Positions 25,420 through 32,529 of a stretch of 64,000 nt of DNA are shown piece after piece (position 1 is the stretch's first letter; every line of letters begins with the position of its first letter). Made by a program: the position numbers and the translations under genes. This DNA comes from Polyangiaceae bacterium. GTDB taxonomy: Bacteria; Myxococcota_A; Polyangia; Polyangiales; Polyangiaceae. The stretch spans positions 1 through 64,000 of the forward strand of contig JALHPN010000018.1 of NCBI GenBank assembly GCA_022842465.1, in the 5' to 3' direction. Below the pieces are notes generated by a model. It had not been told where the DNA came from. It saw only the letters and a program-made list of their open reading frames with translations, and ran no database searches.

Positions 25420-25740
25420 TCACTCGTAGCTCTCGAGCTCTGCGCGGAGGGCCGAGGCGAGCTCCTCGCAGGGGAGTACCACGCCCCTGCAGGCACCGTT
25501 CGGGAACGCGGCAGGCAACACGCCTCGGCGACGCGTCCGAGGAAGTGTCCGAACCTCGCAGGCCCGTCGAGCCGAAGGACGGCCTCCGTCTCTCGTTCGC
25601 TCGTTCGTCTCACGGGGTCCTCGAAGAGGTCGACGACCAGACCGCCCTCGACGCCGCGCTCGGCACGACCACGGTATACGTCACGGAAGCGCACGAAGGC
25701 GTGGATCAGGGACAGGCGCGTGGCAGGACCTGAGGTGAGA
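25420..25740 (-). pseudogene. possible frameshifted gene remnant beside tRNA-Leu
   Basis: This fills most of the 407-bp gap before the tRNA. On the minus strand one frame reads LSLIHAFVRFRDVYRG, then VVDLFEDPVRRTSERE and RLDGPARFGHFLGRVAEA with good codon use but no start codon. A second frame reads FPNGACRGVVLPCEELAS to ALRAELESYE and a stop at 25420. A frame change near 25500-25520 would join them. I do not recognise the product. A plus-strand frame (25545-25733) also looks fair, so the call is weak. Confidence 0.3.
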
Positions 25741-25792
25741 CCGGCAGGCCTTGCCTTCCGGCCTCCGGCGGGGCACGTTCCGCCCGTCACCG

Positions 25793-25873
25793 GCACGGGT
25801 GGCGAAATGGCAGACGCAGCGGGTTTAGGTTCCGCCGCCGAAAGGTGTGGGGGTTCGAGTCCCCCCCCGTGCA
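25793..25873 (+). tRNA. tRNA-Leu (anticodon TAG)
   Basis: A class II tRNA of 81 nt can be folded by eye. The acceptor stem is GCACGGG with CCCGTGC, followed by discriminator A. The D-arm region reads GGCGAAATGGCAGACGC, typical of tRNA-Leu. The anticodon arm is GCGGG-TTTAGGT-TCCGC with anticodon TAG (reads CUN codons). The variable arm is CGCC-GAAA-GGTG, and the T-arm is GGGGG-TTCGAGT-CCCCC. CCA is not encoded. The 3' part, from the anticodon loop on, is repeated 2,052 bp downstream as the attachment site of an integrated element; the tRNA itself is intact. Confidence 0.95.
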
Positions 25874-25876
25874 CTT
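25824..25876 (+). repeat. attachment site copy 1 (inside tRNA-Leu)
   Basis: This 53-bp sequence begins at the anticodon loop (TTTAGGT) and ends three bases past the tRNA. It is identical to 27876-27928. The bases on either side differ (G/C before, A/T after), so the limits are exact. Confidence 0.9.
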
Positions 25877-25995
25877 AGCCCGATTTTTCCGGGGTCCCGT
25901 GCGAACGCGACGAACGGGAACGGAGGCGGCGCCTACCACTTCCCTACCACTTACCTCCGGGATCGCGAGGTGGAGGGGCGCGAGCGCGCCAAGCT

Positions 25996-26976
25996 CTAGC
26001 TCCTCCACCGTCCGCGGCGGTAGGCGGCCACCTGCGCCGAGGACTTGTGCCCGGTCCTCGCGGTCACCCACGCCTCGGTCTTCCCGTTCGCGAGGGCCAA
26101 GGTAATGAACGTCGCACGGCAGTCATGGATCCGGATCGGGCGGCGCGCCTTGCTCCGCTCGAAAAGCTCCAGACGCTTCACGCCCGCAAGTTGGAGGTGA
26201 GCGCGGAACGTGTCCGCGAGGTGGCCGGGGTTGAGGATGCGCGCGAACACCGGATCGGAGTCCTCGTGCGGGACGCGCTCGCGCCACCACTTCAACGTGA
26301 GGACCACGGAAGGATCGAGCGCCCATGCCCGCGGGTCATCGGTCTTGTTCTCGTCCAGCCTCACGGCTCCGTGTTCGAGGTCCAGATCCCCCCACTGAGG
26401 GAAAGGGCTTCGCTCGAGCGCATCCCCTCGCGGCAAAGGAAGCCGTACAGGATGCGGTTGACGAGGGGGACGCTTGTCCTCGGAGCCGGTGCACGCGAGC
26501 AGTGACCCTAGGACCGGGTAAATGTATTTCTCGAGCCGCGAGACGTCATCGTCCGCCGTTCTCTTGTCGTTGACGTGATCCGGGTAGAGCTTGTGCAACT
26601 CTCCCGAGGTCCAGCGCTCGGCAAACTTCCGGAACGTCATACCGCCGCGAGGCGTGGACGGCACCGAGAGAATCGAGGCGGCGGACCGCTCGGCCGCGAG
26701 CGCCGCGACGCTTCGCTTGACCTCGGCAAGACCACGGACGGGGTCCGCCTTGCCGGCGTTCAACGCGCGTGAAATCGCCTCCCCCATGACCGCGGTGCGC
26801 CCGCTCGAGCGGAGGACATGAGCAAGGGCTTGGAGCGCGTCCGCCCACTCTTGGGCGTTCTCCTCGTCCGTGGCCCACCCGATGGCGCGCGCGATGCGCT
26901 TGCCGGGCTCGATCGTGAAGCGGGCATGGCGGACACCGTCCAGAACGATGACGCCCCCACGTGCCTCGCGCGGCAT
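25996..26976 (-). pseudogene. tyrosine recombinase/integrase, decayed
   Basis: Open frame of 326 residues. The C-terminal catalytic part is clear: RLDENKTDDPRAWALDP, then RIHDCRATFITLALA (His-x-x-Arg), RTGHKSS (His) and a Tyr in QVAAYRRG. The N-terminal SAM-like region includes KLYPDHVNDKRTADDD and YIYPVLG. Two faults are visible. Between YIYPVLG and LLACT a block of the usual core-binding domain seems to be missing. From about 26470 to 26394 the open frame reads nonsense, while the frame shifted by one gives VPLVNRILYGFLCREGMRSS then EALSLS, the normal segment with the first catalytic Arg. A one-base gain and a one-base loss therefore cancel. A GGGAGG lies upstream of the ATG. It should have integrated the element, but is probably inactive now. 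Confidence 0.85.
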
Positions 26977-27015
26977 GACTACTTGCCTCCCTTCCGCGCG
27001 GCGGCGCGGAGCACG

Positions 27016-27073
27016 AACGCCCTAGAAACGCCCTAGAACGGGCTTCGCGCAAGGTGAAAGAGCGGGCTTCGCG
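27016..27073. repeat. direct repeats upstream of the integrase
   Basis: AACGCCCTAGA is present twice in tandem (27016-27026, 27027-27037), an 11-bp period close to one helical turn. GGGCTTCGCG follows twice, 24 bp apart (27040-27049, 27064-27073). They lie in the gap just upstream of the integrase start (26976). They may be regulator or integrase arm-binding sites. Confidence 0.5.
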
Positions 27074-27075
27074 AA

Positions 27076-27121
27076 CGTCGCGAAAGCGACGGGCCGGACC
27101 TCCCGAAAGGAAGCCCGGCCC
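27076..27121 (-). terminator. two adjacent hairpins after the DUF4288 gene
   Basis: GGGCCGG (27091-27097) pairs with CCGGCCC (27115-27121), with extra TCC/GGA pairs inside. Next to it CGTCGC-GAAA-GCGACG (27076-27091) is a perfect 6-bp stem. Both lie just beyond the DUF4288 stop at 27125, as a factor-independent terminator would, but there is no T-run. Confidence 0.45.
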
Positions 27122-27124
27122 CGC

Positions 27125-27535
27125 TCACCCGACGTCGAATTTGCGGCGCCGCCGCCGGTCTCGTGGTGTCTCCTCGCGGCCTAGCAAGCGCGACACGACG
27201 GCATCGTCCGAGACCCGCGAGCCCACAAGCTCGGTCCGCGAGTAGACCTCTTGACCGGCTCCCGGCTCACCCGAGAGGACGAACGCGTTGCACACGCCTA
27301 GGAAGGTCGCGGTCACGCGTTGACCGTAGGGCGTCACCCATCGCGGGGACGAGACGTACGAACGCGCTTCCTTCTCTCCCCGGTCCGTCGCCTCGTCAAA
27401 GGAGCGTGCGCGGACGAGCACCACGCGTTCCTCCACGAGAGTCGCGTCCGGATCGAAGTCCGGATCCTTGCGGACGGCACGTCCGCGCGCCGCGATGCGA
27501 TAGAGCGTCTTGACCCCGTACCAAGCCCACGGCAT
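27125..27535 (-). CDS. DUF4288 protein
   Basis: Protein of 136 residues in the DUF4288 family. The pattern starts WYGVKTLYR and continues LVEERVVLVRARSFDEA, GEKEARSYV, then RVTATFLGVCNAFVLS and EVYSRTELV. It is a small alpha/beta cytoplasmic protein of unknown function; relatives are found as accessory genes and near toxin-immunity loci, which hints at, but does not prove, an immunity or defence role. The last ten residues are mostly Arg and Lys. It is 24 bp downstream of the small gene at 27560 in the same element. Confidence 0.8.
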   Translation of the reverse strand: MPWAWYGVKTLYRIAARGRAVRKDPDFDPDATLVEERVVLVRARSFDEATDRGEKEARSYVSSPRWVTPYGQRVTATFLGVCNAFVLSGEPGAGQEVYSRTELVGSRVSDDAVVSRLLGREETPRDRRRRRKFDVG

Positions 27536-27559
27536 CGCGGCCGAGCGTACAGGATCACG

Positions 27560-27823
27560 TCACCCACGGCGGCGCTTCCTCCTACTCGCGAGGTCCACCA
27601 CCGCCGCCCCGCGCTCCGGCCGGGCACGCTCGGACATCGGCGGCGCGGGCTCGGACATGAGACGGTCCAACGCATCGCGCGCAACCGCGTACGCCTCCCG
27701 GTCGCCCGCGGCCGCCGCGTCCGCCACCGCTCGCGTGAGGGCCGCCACGAGGGCGGCACGAGGCGGAAGGGAAGCGGTAGGGATTGGTAGCGACTCGGCG
27801 CGAGTGGGGCCGAGCGTGTCCAC
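27560..27823 (-). CDS. small hypothetical protein of the element (87 aa)
   Basis: Protein of 87 residues starting with GTG at 27823. The middle is a long amphipathic helix (ALTRAVADAAAAGDREAY, then AVARDALDRLM) and the end is very basic (LASRRKRRRG), which suits nucleic-acid binding. It could be a regulator or directionality factor for the integrase, but no known fold is recognised. It is the first gene of the element's transcript, close to the distal repeat. Confidence 0.6.
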   Translation of the reverse strand: MDTLGPTRAESLPIPTASLPPRAALVAALTRAVADAAAAGDREAYAVARDALDRLMSEPAPPMSERARPERGAAVVDLASRRKRRRG

Positions 27824-27875
27824 GTGCGCCGGGGTTTCGCGACGCTTCGCGACGGCCGGCGGCGGATTGCGCTGC

Positions 27876-27928
27876 TTTAGGTTCCGCCGCCGAAAGGTGT
27901 GGGGGTTCGAGTCCCCCCCCGTGCACTT
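27876..27928 (+). repeat. attachment site copy 2 (distal end of element)
   Basis: Exact copy of 25824-25876, the 3' part of tRNA-Leu without its 5' half. It marks the right end of the element; no tRNA can form here. Confidence 0.9.
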
Positions 27929-28084
27929 TCCTCGGTTCTCCAGGCTTCGGGATTCTTCTCACGTGATGATGCGCGATGCGACGCCGTGCATTTCGCGACG
28001 TGAACCTCGCGTGCGCCTCGTCGTGACGGCTCGTGTGGCGGCGGATCGGGCACGCCGGCCCGCCGGTTGCTTGCGCGCGGGCCC

Positions 28085-28510
28085 ATGCCCCACCCGCTCC
28101 GTGCGAGCGTCGTCGCGGTGCTCGTCGTCGCGCCGATCTCGGCGTGCATTCCGCTGCGCGGGACGGTGATACCGGGGCCGGAGGGCGCGGTGATCGCCCA
28201 CCTGCTCCACGAGACGTGTGGTCGCCCCATGGTCGGCTATCGCCGGATCATCTTGTCGAACGGCAGCGGGGAGATCTTCTCCGTGAAAGGCTGCGGTCGT
28301 CACCGCCGCTTCCTGTGCCGTGGTGAGATCAGCGGCTGCTCGGACTCGCTCATGGGGGCGGCGAGCAACCCGATCGACATCACGTGCTGCCTCGAGATGG
28401 ACCAGCCGCGCGCCGGCCGCGAGGTCATGTGCCAGGCGAGCACGGAACCGCGCGGAGACAAGCGCGTCGTGCCCCGAAGCGACGTCCCAGACCTCTGTCC
28501 CTCGCTCTGA
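28085..28510 (+). CDS. Cys-rich lipoprotein, unknown function
   Basis: Protein of 141 residues with a lipoprotein signal (VLVVAPISAC, Cys21). The mature part has eight further Cys residues, some in pairs (CLEMD after TC, FLCRGEISGC), so disulfides are likely in the periplasm or on the surface. I do not recognise a domain. ATG at 28085 gives the best signal peptide; the frame is open from 28067. It is the first chromosomal gene right of the integrated element. Confidence 0.6.
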   Translation: MPHPLRASVVAVLVVAPISACIPLRGTVIPGPEGAVIAHLLHETCGRPMVGYRRIILSNGSGEIFSVKGCGRHRRFLCRGEISGCSDSLMGAASNPIDITCCLEMDQPRAGREVMCQASTEPRGDKRVVPRSDVPDLCPSL

Positions 28511-28534
28511 CTCGCGTAGCGCCCTCTGGGTGTC

Positions 28535-28560
28535 GGTCGAGGGTCGAGGGTCGAGGTCGG
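28535..28560. repeat. short tandem repeat (GGTCGAG units)
   Basis: GGTCGAGGGTCGAGGGTCGA continues into GGTCG: three near-identical 7-bp units and a partial one, about 25 bp after a stop codon. Probably slippage in a GC-rich spacer. Confidence 0.6.
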
Positions 28561-28767
28561 GTGCAGGATCGAGGGCCTGACGCGGCACGCGACCCTGGCC
28601 GAGTCCGGGCATCCCTCGATGAGCCTCGACCGCGCCCGGGAGAGCGCTACGTCGGAGGTTCCCATGCAGATTACACGTTTCACTCACGGCCGCCTCGCGG
28701 CATGAAGGTCGTCCTCGAGGCGCTCGTCCGAGGTGATGCCATCGCGAGTGCCGCGGGCAGAGCGCCC

Positions 28768-28917
28768 TCAGGGAACCACGACGATGGACCCCCTCACGGC
28801 CTGGTACACGCTCCGCACCCGGATCTCGAAGCGCCCGGCGCGAGCTCGCGTCTCGCGACCGACTTCGACGTGGATCCTCGGCGACGACTCCGAGTCGGCG
28901 TCGGAAAGGCCTGTCAT
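28768..28917 (-). CDS. possible small protein (49 aa)
   Basis: A frame of 49 residues with good codon use: MTGLSDADSESSPRIHVEV at the start, GRETRARAGRFEIRVRSVYQ next, and AVRGSIVVVP at the end. GGAG lies five bases before the ATG. It is antisense to a weaker plus-strand frame. It could be a genuine small gene or the tail of a lost one; the function is unknown. Confidence 0.3.
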   Translation of the reverse strand: MTGLSDADSESSPRIHVEVGRETRARAGRFEIRVRSVYQAVRGSIVVVP

Positions 28918-29108
28918 CATCTCCGCGCAGTCGAACGGAGGACGACGGGCGGCGGCGGCCCTCCGATCTCGAACCGCGCTCGCCCGCGCTCGCGGTGCGC
29001 GGCCGTTGCCGCCGCCGCTTGGACCTTCCGAGCGCTCGGCCGGAGCGGGAATCGTCGCGGAGATGGTCGTGAAGACGACACGCATTGTCGTCGCAGGCGT
29101 GCGGCACG

Positions 29109-29114
29109 TATGCT
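29109..29114 (+). promoter_or_regulatory. putative leaderless -10 box TATGCT
   Basis: TATGCT lies eight bases before the ATG at 29123, with no Shine-Dalgarno between, and supports that start for the dehydrogenase gene. Confidence 0.4.
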
Positions 29115-29122
29115 CGGCGGTC

Positions 29123-30166
29123 ATGCCGTCCATGCAGGAGAAGGCGAAGCCCCTCCGCCTCGGGATCGTCGGTTGTGGCGCGATCGTCCGCGAAGCGCAC
29201 CTCCCCGTCCTCGCCTCCGACCCGCAGATCGAGCTCGCAGTGCTCTGCGATCGCCATGCCGCGAGCGCGTCGATGCTGCGGCGCGAGTTCCGCCTCACGA
29301 GCGCGATCACGGAGGACCTCGCCGACCTCCGGGGGAAGGTGGACGCGGCGATCGTCGCCGTCCCTCCGCAGCTCCACGCCCCGATCACCCTCGAGCTCCT
29401 CGCGATGGGGATCGACGTCCTCTGCGAGAAGCCTCTCGCGAGCTCGGCGGCCGACGGACGACGCATGATCGACGCGGCACGCCGGCACGACCGCATCCTC
29501 GCCGTCGCCCTCATGATGCGCTTCTACCCGCACGACCAGGTCCTCCGGGAGCTCGTCGAGGACGGCGAGATCGGCGACGTGAAGGAGGTCGTCGTGGAGG
29601 ACGGCGCGCCGCTCGACTGGCCGATGGCGACCGACAGCTACTTCAACCGGAAGACGACCGCGGGAGGAGTGCTGTTCGACAGCGGCATCCATCTGCTCGA
29701 CCGCGTCCTCCATCTCTTCGGCGACCTCGTCGACGTCGACTACGAGGACGACTCCTTCGGAGGCATCGAGACGAACGCGCGCCTGCGCGGCAGCCTACGC
29801 ATCGCGGGCCGGCCGGTCCCGACGCGCATGGAGTTCAGCTGGTCGCATCGCCTTCGTCGCAGCATCCAGGTCGTCGGGACGAAGGGGACGCTCGAGGCGC
29901 ACATCCGTGATCCGCGCACGCTGAGCCTCTACCGGCCGGGGCGGCGCGGCGTGCTGGAGATGAAGATCGACTGCGCCGAGCGGTGGGGGCCGACGAGCGC
30001 GTACCGCGCCCAGATCCTCGATTTTCTCGGTGCGGTCCGCGATCGGCGCGCCCCGTTCGTCACCGCGGAGTCGGCCCTGAAGGCGCTCGAGGTCGTCGAG
30101 ACGGCGTACGCGAACCGCAGGGTGATGACGCAGCCCTGGCTCACGCGGAAGCGGCGCTCCGCATGA
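29123..30166 (+). CDS. Gfo/Idh/MocA family oxidoreductase
   Basis: NAD(P)-dependent dehydrogenase of 347 residues. The N-terminal Rossmann part has LGIVGCGAIVREAHLPVL, then AAIVAVPPQLHAP and DVLCEKPLASSA, whose EKP Lys is the usual catalytic or cofactor-binding residue. The C-terminal part has GVLFDSGIHLLDRVLHLFG, the conserved Asp-x3-His-x2-Asp pattern. Such enzymes oxidise or reduce sugars and sugar nucleotides. Its stop overlaps the ATG of the epimerase gene (ATGA), so the pair is coupled and probably makes one modified sugar, perhaps for a surface glycan. Confidence 0.92.
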   Translation: MPSMQEKAKPLRLGIVGCGAIVREAHLPVLASDPQIELAVLCDRHAASASMLRREFRLTSAITEDLADLRGKVDAAIVAVPPQLHAPITLELLAMGIDVLCEKPLASSAADGRRMIDAARRHDRILAVALMMRFYPHDQVLRELVEDGEIGDVKEVVVEDGAPLDWPMATDSYFNRKTTAGGVLFDSGIHLLDRVLHLFGDLVDVDYEDDSFGGIETNARLRGSLRIAGRPVPTRMEFSWSHRLRRSIQVVGTKGTLEAHIRDPRTLSLYRPGRRGVLEMKIDCAERWGPTSAYRAQILDFLGAVRDRRAPFVTAESALKALEVVETAYANRRVMTQPWLTRKRRSA

Positions 30167-31317
30167 AGCCGACGAAGATCCTGGTCACCGGCGCGACGGG
30201 GTTCATCGGCGCGCGTCTGTGCGAGCTCCTGTCGCTCGAGGAGCGCATCCCGTACCGGGCCCTCGTCCGCAACTACTCGCGCGCCGCACGCATCGCGCGG
30301 CTCGACGCGCAGATGGCCCTCGGCGACCTCGGCGACACGAGGAGCCTCTCGGCGGCCCTCGAAGGCTGCGATGTCGTCGTCAACCTCGCCCACGCGGACG
30401 ATCGCGCAGCCGGCGAGGAGACGCGGAACATCGTCGCGGCGTGCCGCAACGCTCGGATCCGGCGGTTCGTCCACGTGAGCTCGATGGCGGTCCACGGGCC
30501 GAGCCCCGAGCCCGAGGTGCTGACGGAGGCGAGCGCGCCGATCCGCCGCTGGGGCGAGCCCTACTCGGACGCGAAGGCGGAGGCCGAGGGCATCGTGGCG
30601 AAGGCGTTCGAAGAGGACGGCTTCCCCGCCGTGATCGTCCGGCCGACGGTCGTGTACGGTCCGTACAGCTTCTTCGTCACCCCCATCGTCGACGAAGCCC
30701 GGCAAGGGCGCGTCAGCTTGATCGACGGCGGATCGGGGATCTGCAATGCGGTCTACGTCGACGACGTGTGCGACGCGATCCTGGCGGGCATCGCGCGCGA
30801 CGACGTCCTCGGCCGCTCGTTCTTCGTCAACGGGGACGAGCGCCTCACGTGGCGCGAGTTCATCACCACCTTCGCGAAGATGGTCCCTCGGGAGACGCGA
30901 ACGTACGACCACCCGTCGGAAGAGATCTCCCGGCACTGGCGATCCCGCGATCCGAGCGCGAAAGACACGCTGAAGGCGCTCGCGCGCCTCACGGCGTCGC
31001 CGGCCCTCCACGCGCAGCTCGCGACGGTCCACCCGCTCGGGAAGGCGATCCGCGGCGCGAAGGAGCTCGTGTCGCAGGCGATCTCCCCCGAGCGCAAGCT
31101 CACCCTCAAGAGCGTCCTCCAGCGGCGATCGGTCGTCCGCGACGACGAACCGGCCGCGAAGCTCCCCAGCATGGGGCGCGTCGTCCGCGAGGCGTATCGT
31201 TCGTTCGTCTCGAACGAGCTCGCGAAGACGAAGCTCGGCTGGCGCCCGGCGCACACGTTCGCCGAGGGTGCGGCGCGCACCGAGGAGTGGCTCCGGTTCG
31301 CGCACCTCCTCGCGTGA
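30163..31317 (+). CDS. NAD-dependent epimerase/dehydratase (extended SDR)
   Basis: Protein of 384 residues. The Rossmann loop is TGATGFIGARL with GATGFIG at 10-16; HVSSMAVHGPS holds the Ser/Thr region; the catalytic pair Tyr134 and Lys138 is in PYSDAK. VRPTVVYGP and the sugar-binding part follow. The extra C-terminal 110 residues are helical and basic, longer than most epimerases. It likely acts on a nucleotide sugar with the coupled upstream dehydrogenase. The start ATG overlaps the previous stop by four bases, so no separate ribosome-binding site is needed. Confidence 0.92.
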   Translation: MKPTKILVTGATGFIGARLCELLSLEERIPYRALVRNYSRAARIARLDAQMALGDLGDTRSLSAALEGCDVVVNLAHADDRAAGEETRNIVAACRNARIRRFVHVSSMAVHGPSPEPEVLTEASAPIRRWGEPYSDAKAEAEGIVAKAFEEDGFPAVIVRPTVVYGPYSFFVTPIVDEARQGRVSLIDGGSGICNAVYVDDVCDAILAGIARDDVLGRSFFVNGDERLTWREFITTFAKMVPRETRTYDHPSEEISRHWRSRDPSAKDTLKALARLTASPALHAQLATVHPLGKAIRGAKELVSQAISPERKLTLKSVLQRRSVVRDDEPAAKLPSMGRVVREAYRSFVSNELAKTKLGWRPAHTFAEGAARTEEWLRFAHLLA

Positions 31318-31370
31318 CGTCCGCCGAACGGGTGACACGGGAGCCGGGTCGCGCCGCGCCTCGGATCGCT

Positions 31371-31376
31371 TACGAT
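31371..31376 (+). promoter_or_regulatory. putative leaderless -10 box TACGAT
   Basis: TACGAT lies seven bases before the ATG at 31384, the same box and spacing as at 8259. An in-frame ATG at 31375 overlaps the box and is therefore less likely. Confidence 0.45.
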
Positions 31377-31383
31377 GCGTGGC

Positions 31384-32421
31384 ATGGCGTATTCCGACTC
31401 CTCTCGTTCGGTCGGCCTCGTGCTCTGCGCGCTCGCGAGCGTCCTCGCGTGCAACGACGACGATTCGTCGGGCGGGACGGCGGCGGGCGGCGACGCGGGC
31501 GCGTTCGTCCCCACGCAGAGCGACGGGGGCAGCAGCTCGGGGCAGAGCCCGCCGGGCGTCGTCGCGAACGGGCCGCAGCAAGGCCTCTACGTGACGGACT
31601 ACGCCGGGGCGCTCTTCCACCTGAGCCTCGAGGACGGGAGCGAGCTCGGGAAGTACGGCACCGAGGGAGACGGGGCGAACGCGTACCGACGACCGTCGGG
31701 GATCGCCGCGACGAAGAAGCACCTCTACGTCGCGGACACGGGCAACCACCGGCTGGTGCGCCTCACCGTCGCGAGCGGAGCCGGCTGGAAGACGCTCGAC
31801 CTCGCCCCCACCGCCGAGCCGCACGGCGTCGGGGCGCTCCTGTCGGCGGACGAGAAGGAAGAGAAGGTCGTCTTCAGCGACTACGCCGGGATGCAGTTCT
31901 TCACGGCTCCGCCGGACCTCGCCGGCGCGCCGGCCCCGGGCGCCAAGCTGCAGTTCAACACGTGTGGCGTCGCGCTCCGCGAGGGTGAGTCGGCCGGGTC
32001 GACGGGGTGTACGAGCGGGCCCGCGCTGAACGTCGTCGTGAACCCGAACAGCGGCGAGCGCATCTACCCGGCGTCGGCGGGTACGGGCGAGCTGAGCCGC
32101 CCCGACGGGCTCGCGTACCTGCCCGACGGCACCCTCGTCATCGCCGACACCGGGAACTTCCGCGTGCTCTGCGCCAAGGGTCCGTCCGCGCGCAACGACT
32201 TCGGGAAGCAGGGAGACGCGACCGACCTCGAGTTCCGCTCCGTCAGCGCGATCGCGACCGACGCGCGCGGGCGCATCTTCGTCGCGGACACGACGCGGAA
32301 GCGCGTCGTGCGCGTCGACGACTGTCGGGGCGCGAACCCGAAGGTGTTCGACACCGCCGCGATCTCGCAGATGACGGGCCTCGCGGCCGTGGGGCCGTAC
32401 GAGGGTGCCGCCCAGCCCTGA
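31384..32421 (+). CDS. NHL-repeat lipoprotein
   Basis: Lipoprotein of 345 residues with signal and lipidated Cys23 (SVLAC). A Gly/Ser/Asp linker follows. The rest has NHL-type beta-propeller repeats: RRPSGIAATKKHLYVADTGN then HRLVRL, SRPDGLAYLPDGTLVIADTG then NFRVL, and SVSAIATDARGRIFVADTTR then KRVVRV. Fewer than six blades are clear, so some are degenerate. Such propellers bind proteins or ligands outside the cell. One Cys pair lies in the middle. No enzyme motif is seen. Confidence 0.88.
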   Translation: MAYSDSSRSVGLVLCALASVLACNDDDSSGGTAAGGDAGAFVPTQSDGGSSSGQSPPGVVANGPQQGLYVTDYAGALFHLSLEDGSELGKYGTEGDGANAYRRPSGIAATKKHLYVADTGNHRLVRLTVASGAGWKTLDLAPTAEPHGVGALLSADEKEEKVVFSDYAGMQFFTAPPDLAGAPAPGAKLQFNTCGVALREGESAGSTGCTSGPALNVVVNPNSGERIYPASAGTGELSRPDGLAYLPDGTLVIADTGNFRVLCAKGPSARNDFGKQGDATDLEFRSVSAIATDARGRIFVADTTRKRVVRVDDCRGANPKVFDTAAISQMTGLAAVGPYEGAAQP

Positions 32422-32529
32422 GGACGGGCCGGTCGGCGAGCGGGCGAGCGCGATGACTCGTGTCCGCATCGCGCGCCCCATTCGGGTGGGCGGGGAAGAC
32501 CGTGCGTCGCGCGCTCGTAAGCAGGCGGG

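Larger units (their letters stand above)
25824..27928. mobile_element. 2.05-kb integrative element in tRNA-Leu
   Basis: The element is defined by two exact 53-bp direct repeats (25824-25876 and 27876-27928), the first being the 3' part of tRNA-Leu. Between them on the minus strand are a small gene, a DUF4288 gene and a tyrosine integrase next to the tRNA end. This is the normal layout of a tRNA-targeting integrative element, but it is very small and its integrase looks inactive, so it is a remnant or a satellite needing a helper. It carries no phage structural, plasmid or transfer gene. Confidence 0.85.
28511..29122. other. 612-bp stretch without a convincing large gene
   Basis: A short tandem run of GGTCGA units (28535-28560) lies near the left end, a small minus-strand frame in the middle (28768-28917), and the TATGCT box of the next gene at the right end. 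The long plus-strand frame through this stretch has poor codon use and is not called. Confidence 0.5.

Noticed and set aside
27876-27928. A second tRNA-Leu
   Set aside because: Only the part from the anticodon loop to the 3' end is present; no acceptor 5' strand or D-arm precedes it, so it is an attachment-site copy.
28300-28683. A minus-strand frame with a MKRVICMGTSDVALS start
   Set aside because: It overlaps the Cys-rich lipoprotein gene over much of its length and reads through the GGTCGAG repeat; codon use is poor.
29929-32481. An 850-codon minus-strand frame
   Set aside because: Antisense to the coupled dehydrogenase/epimerase pair and the NHL lipoprotein, all with clear motifs.
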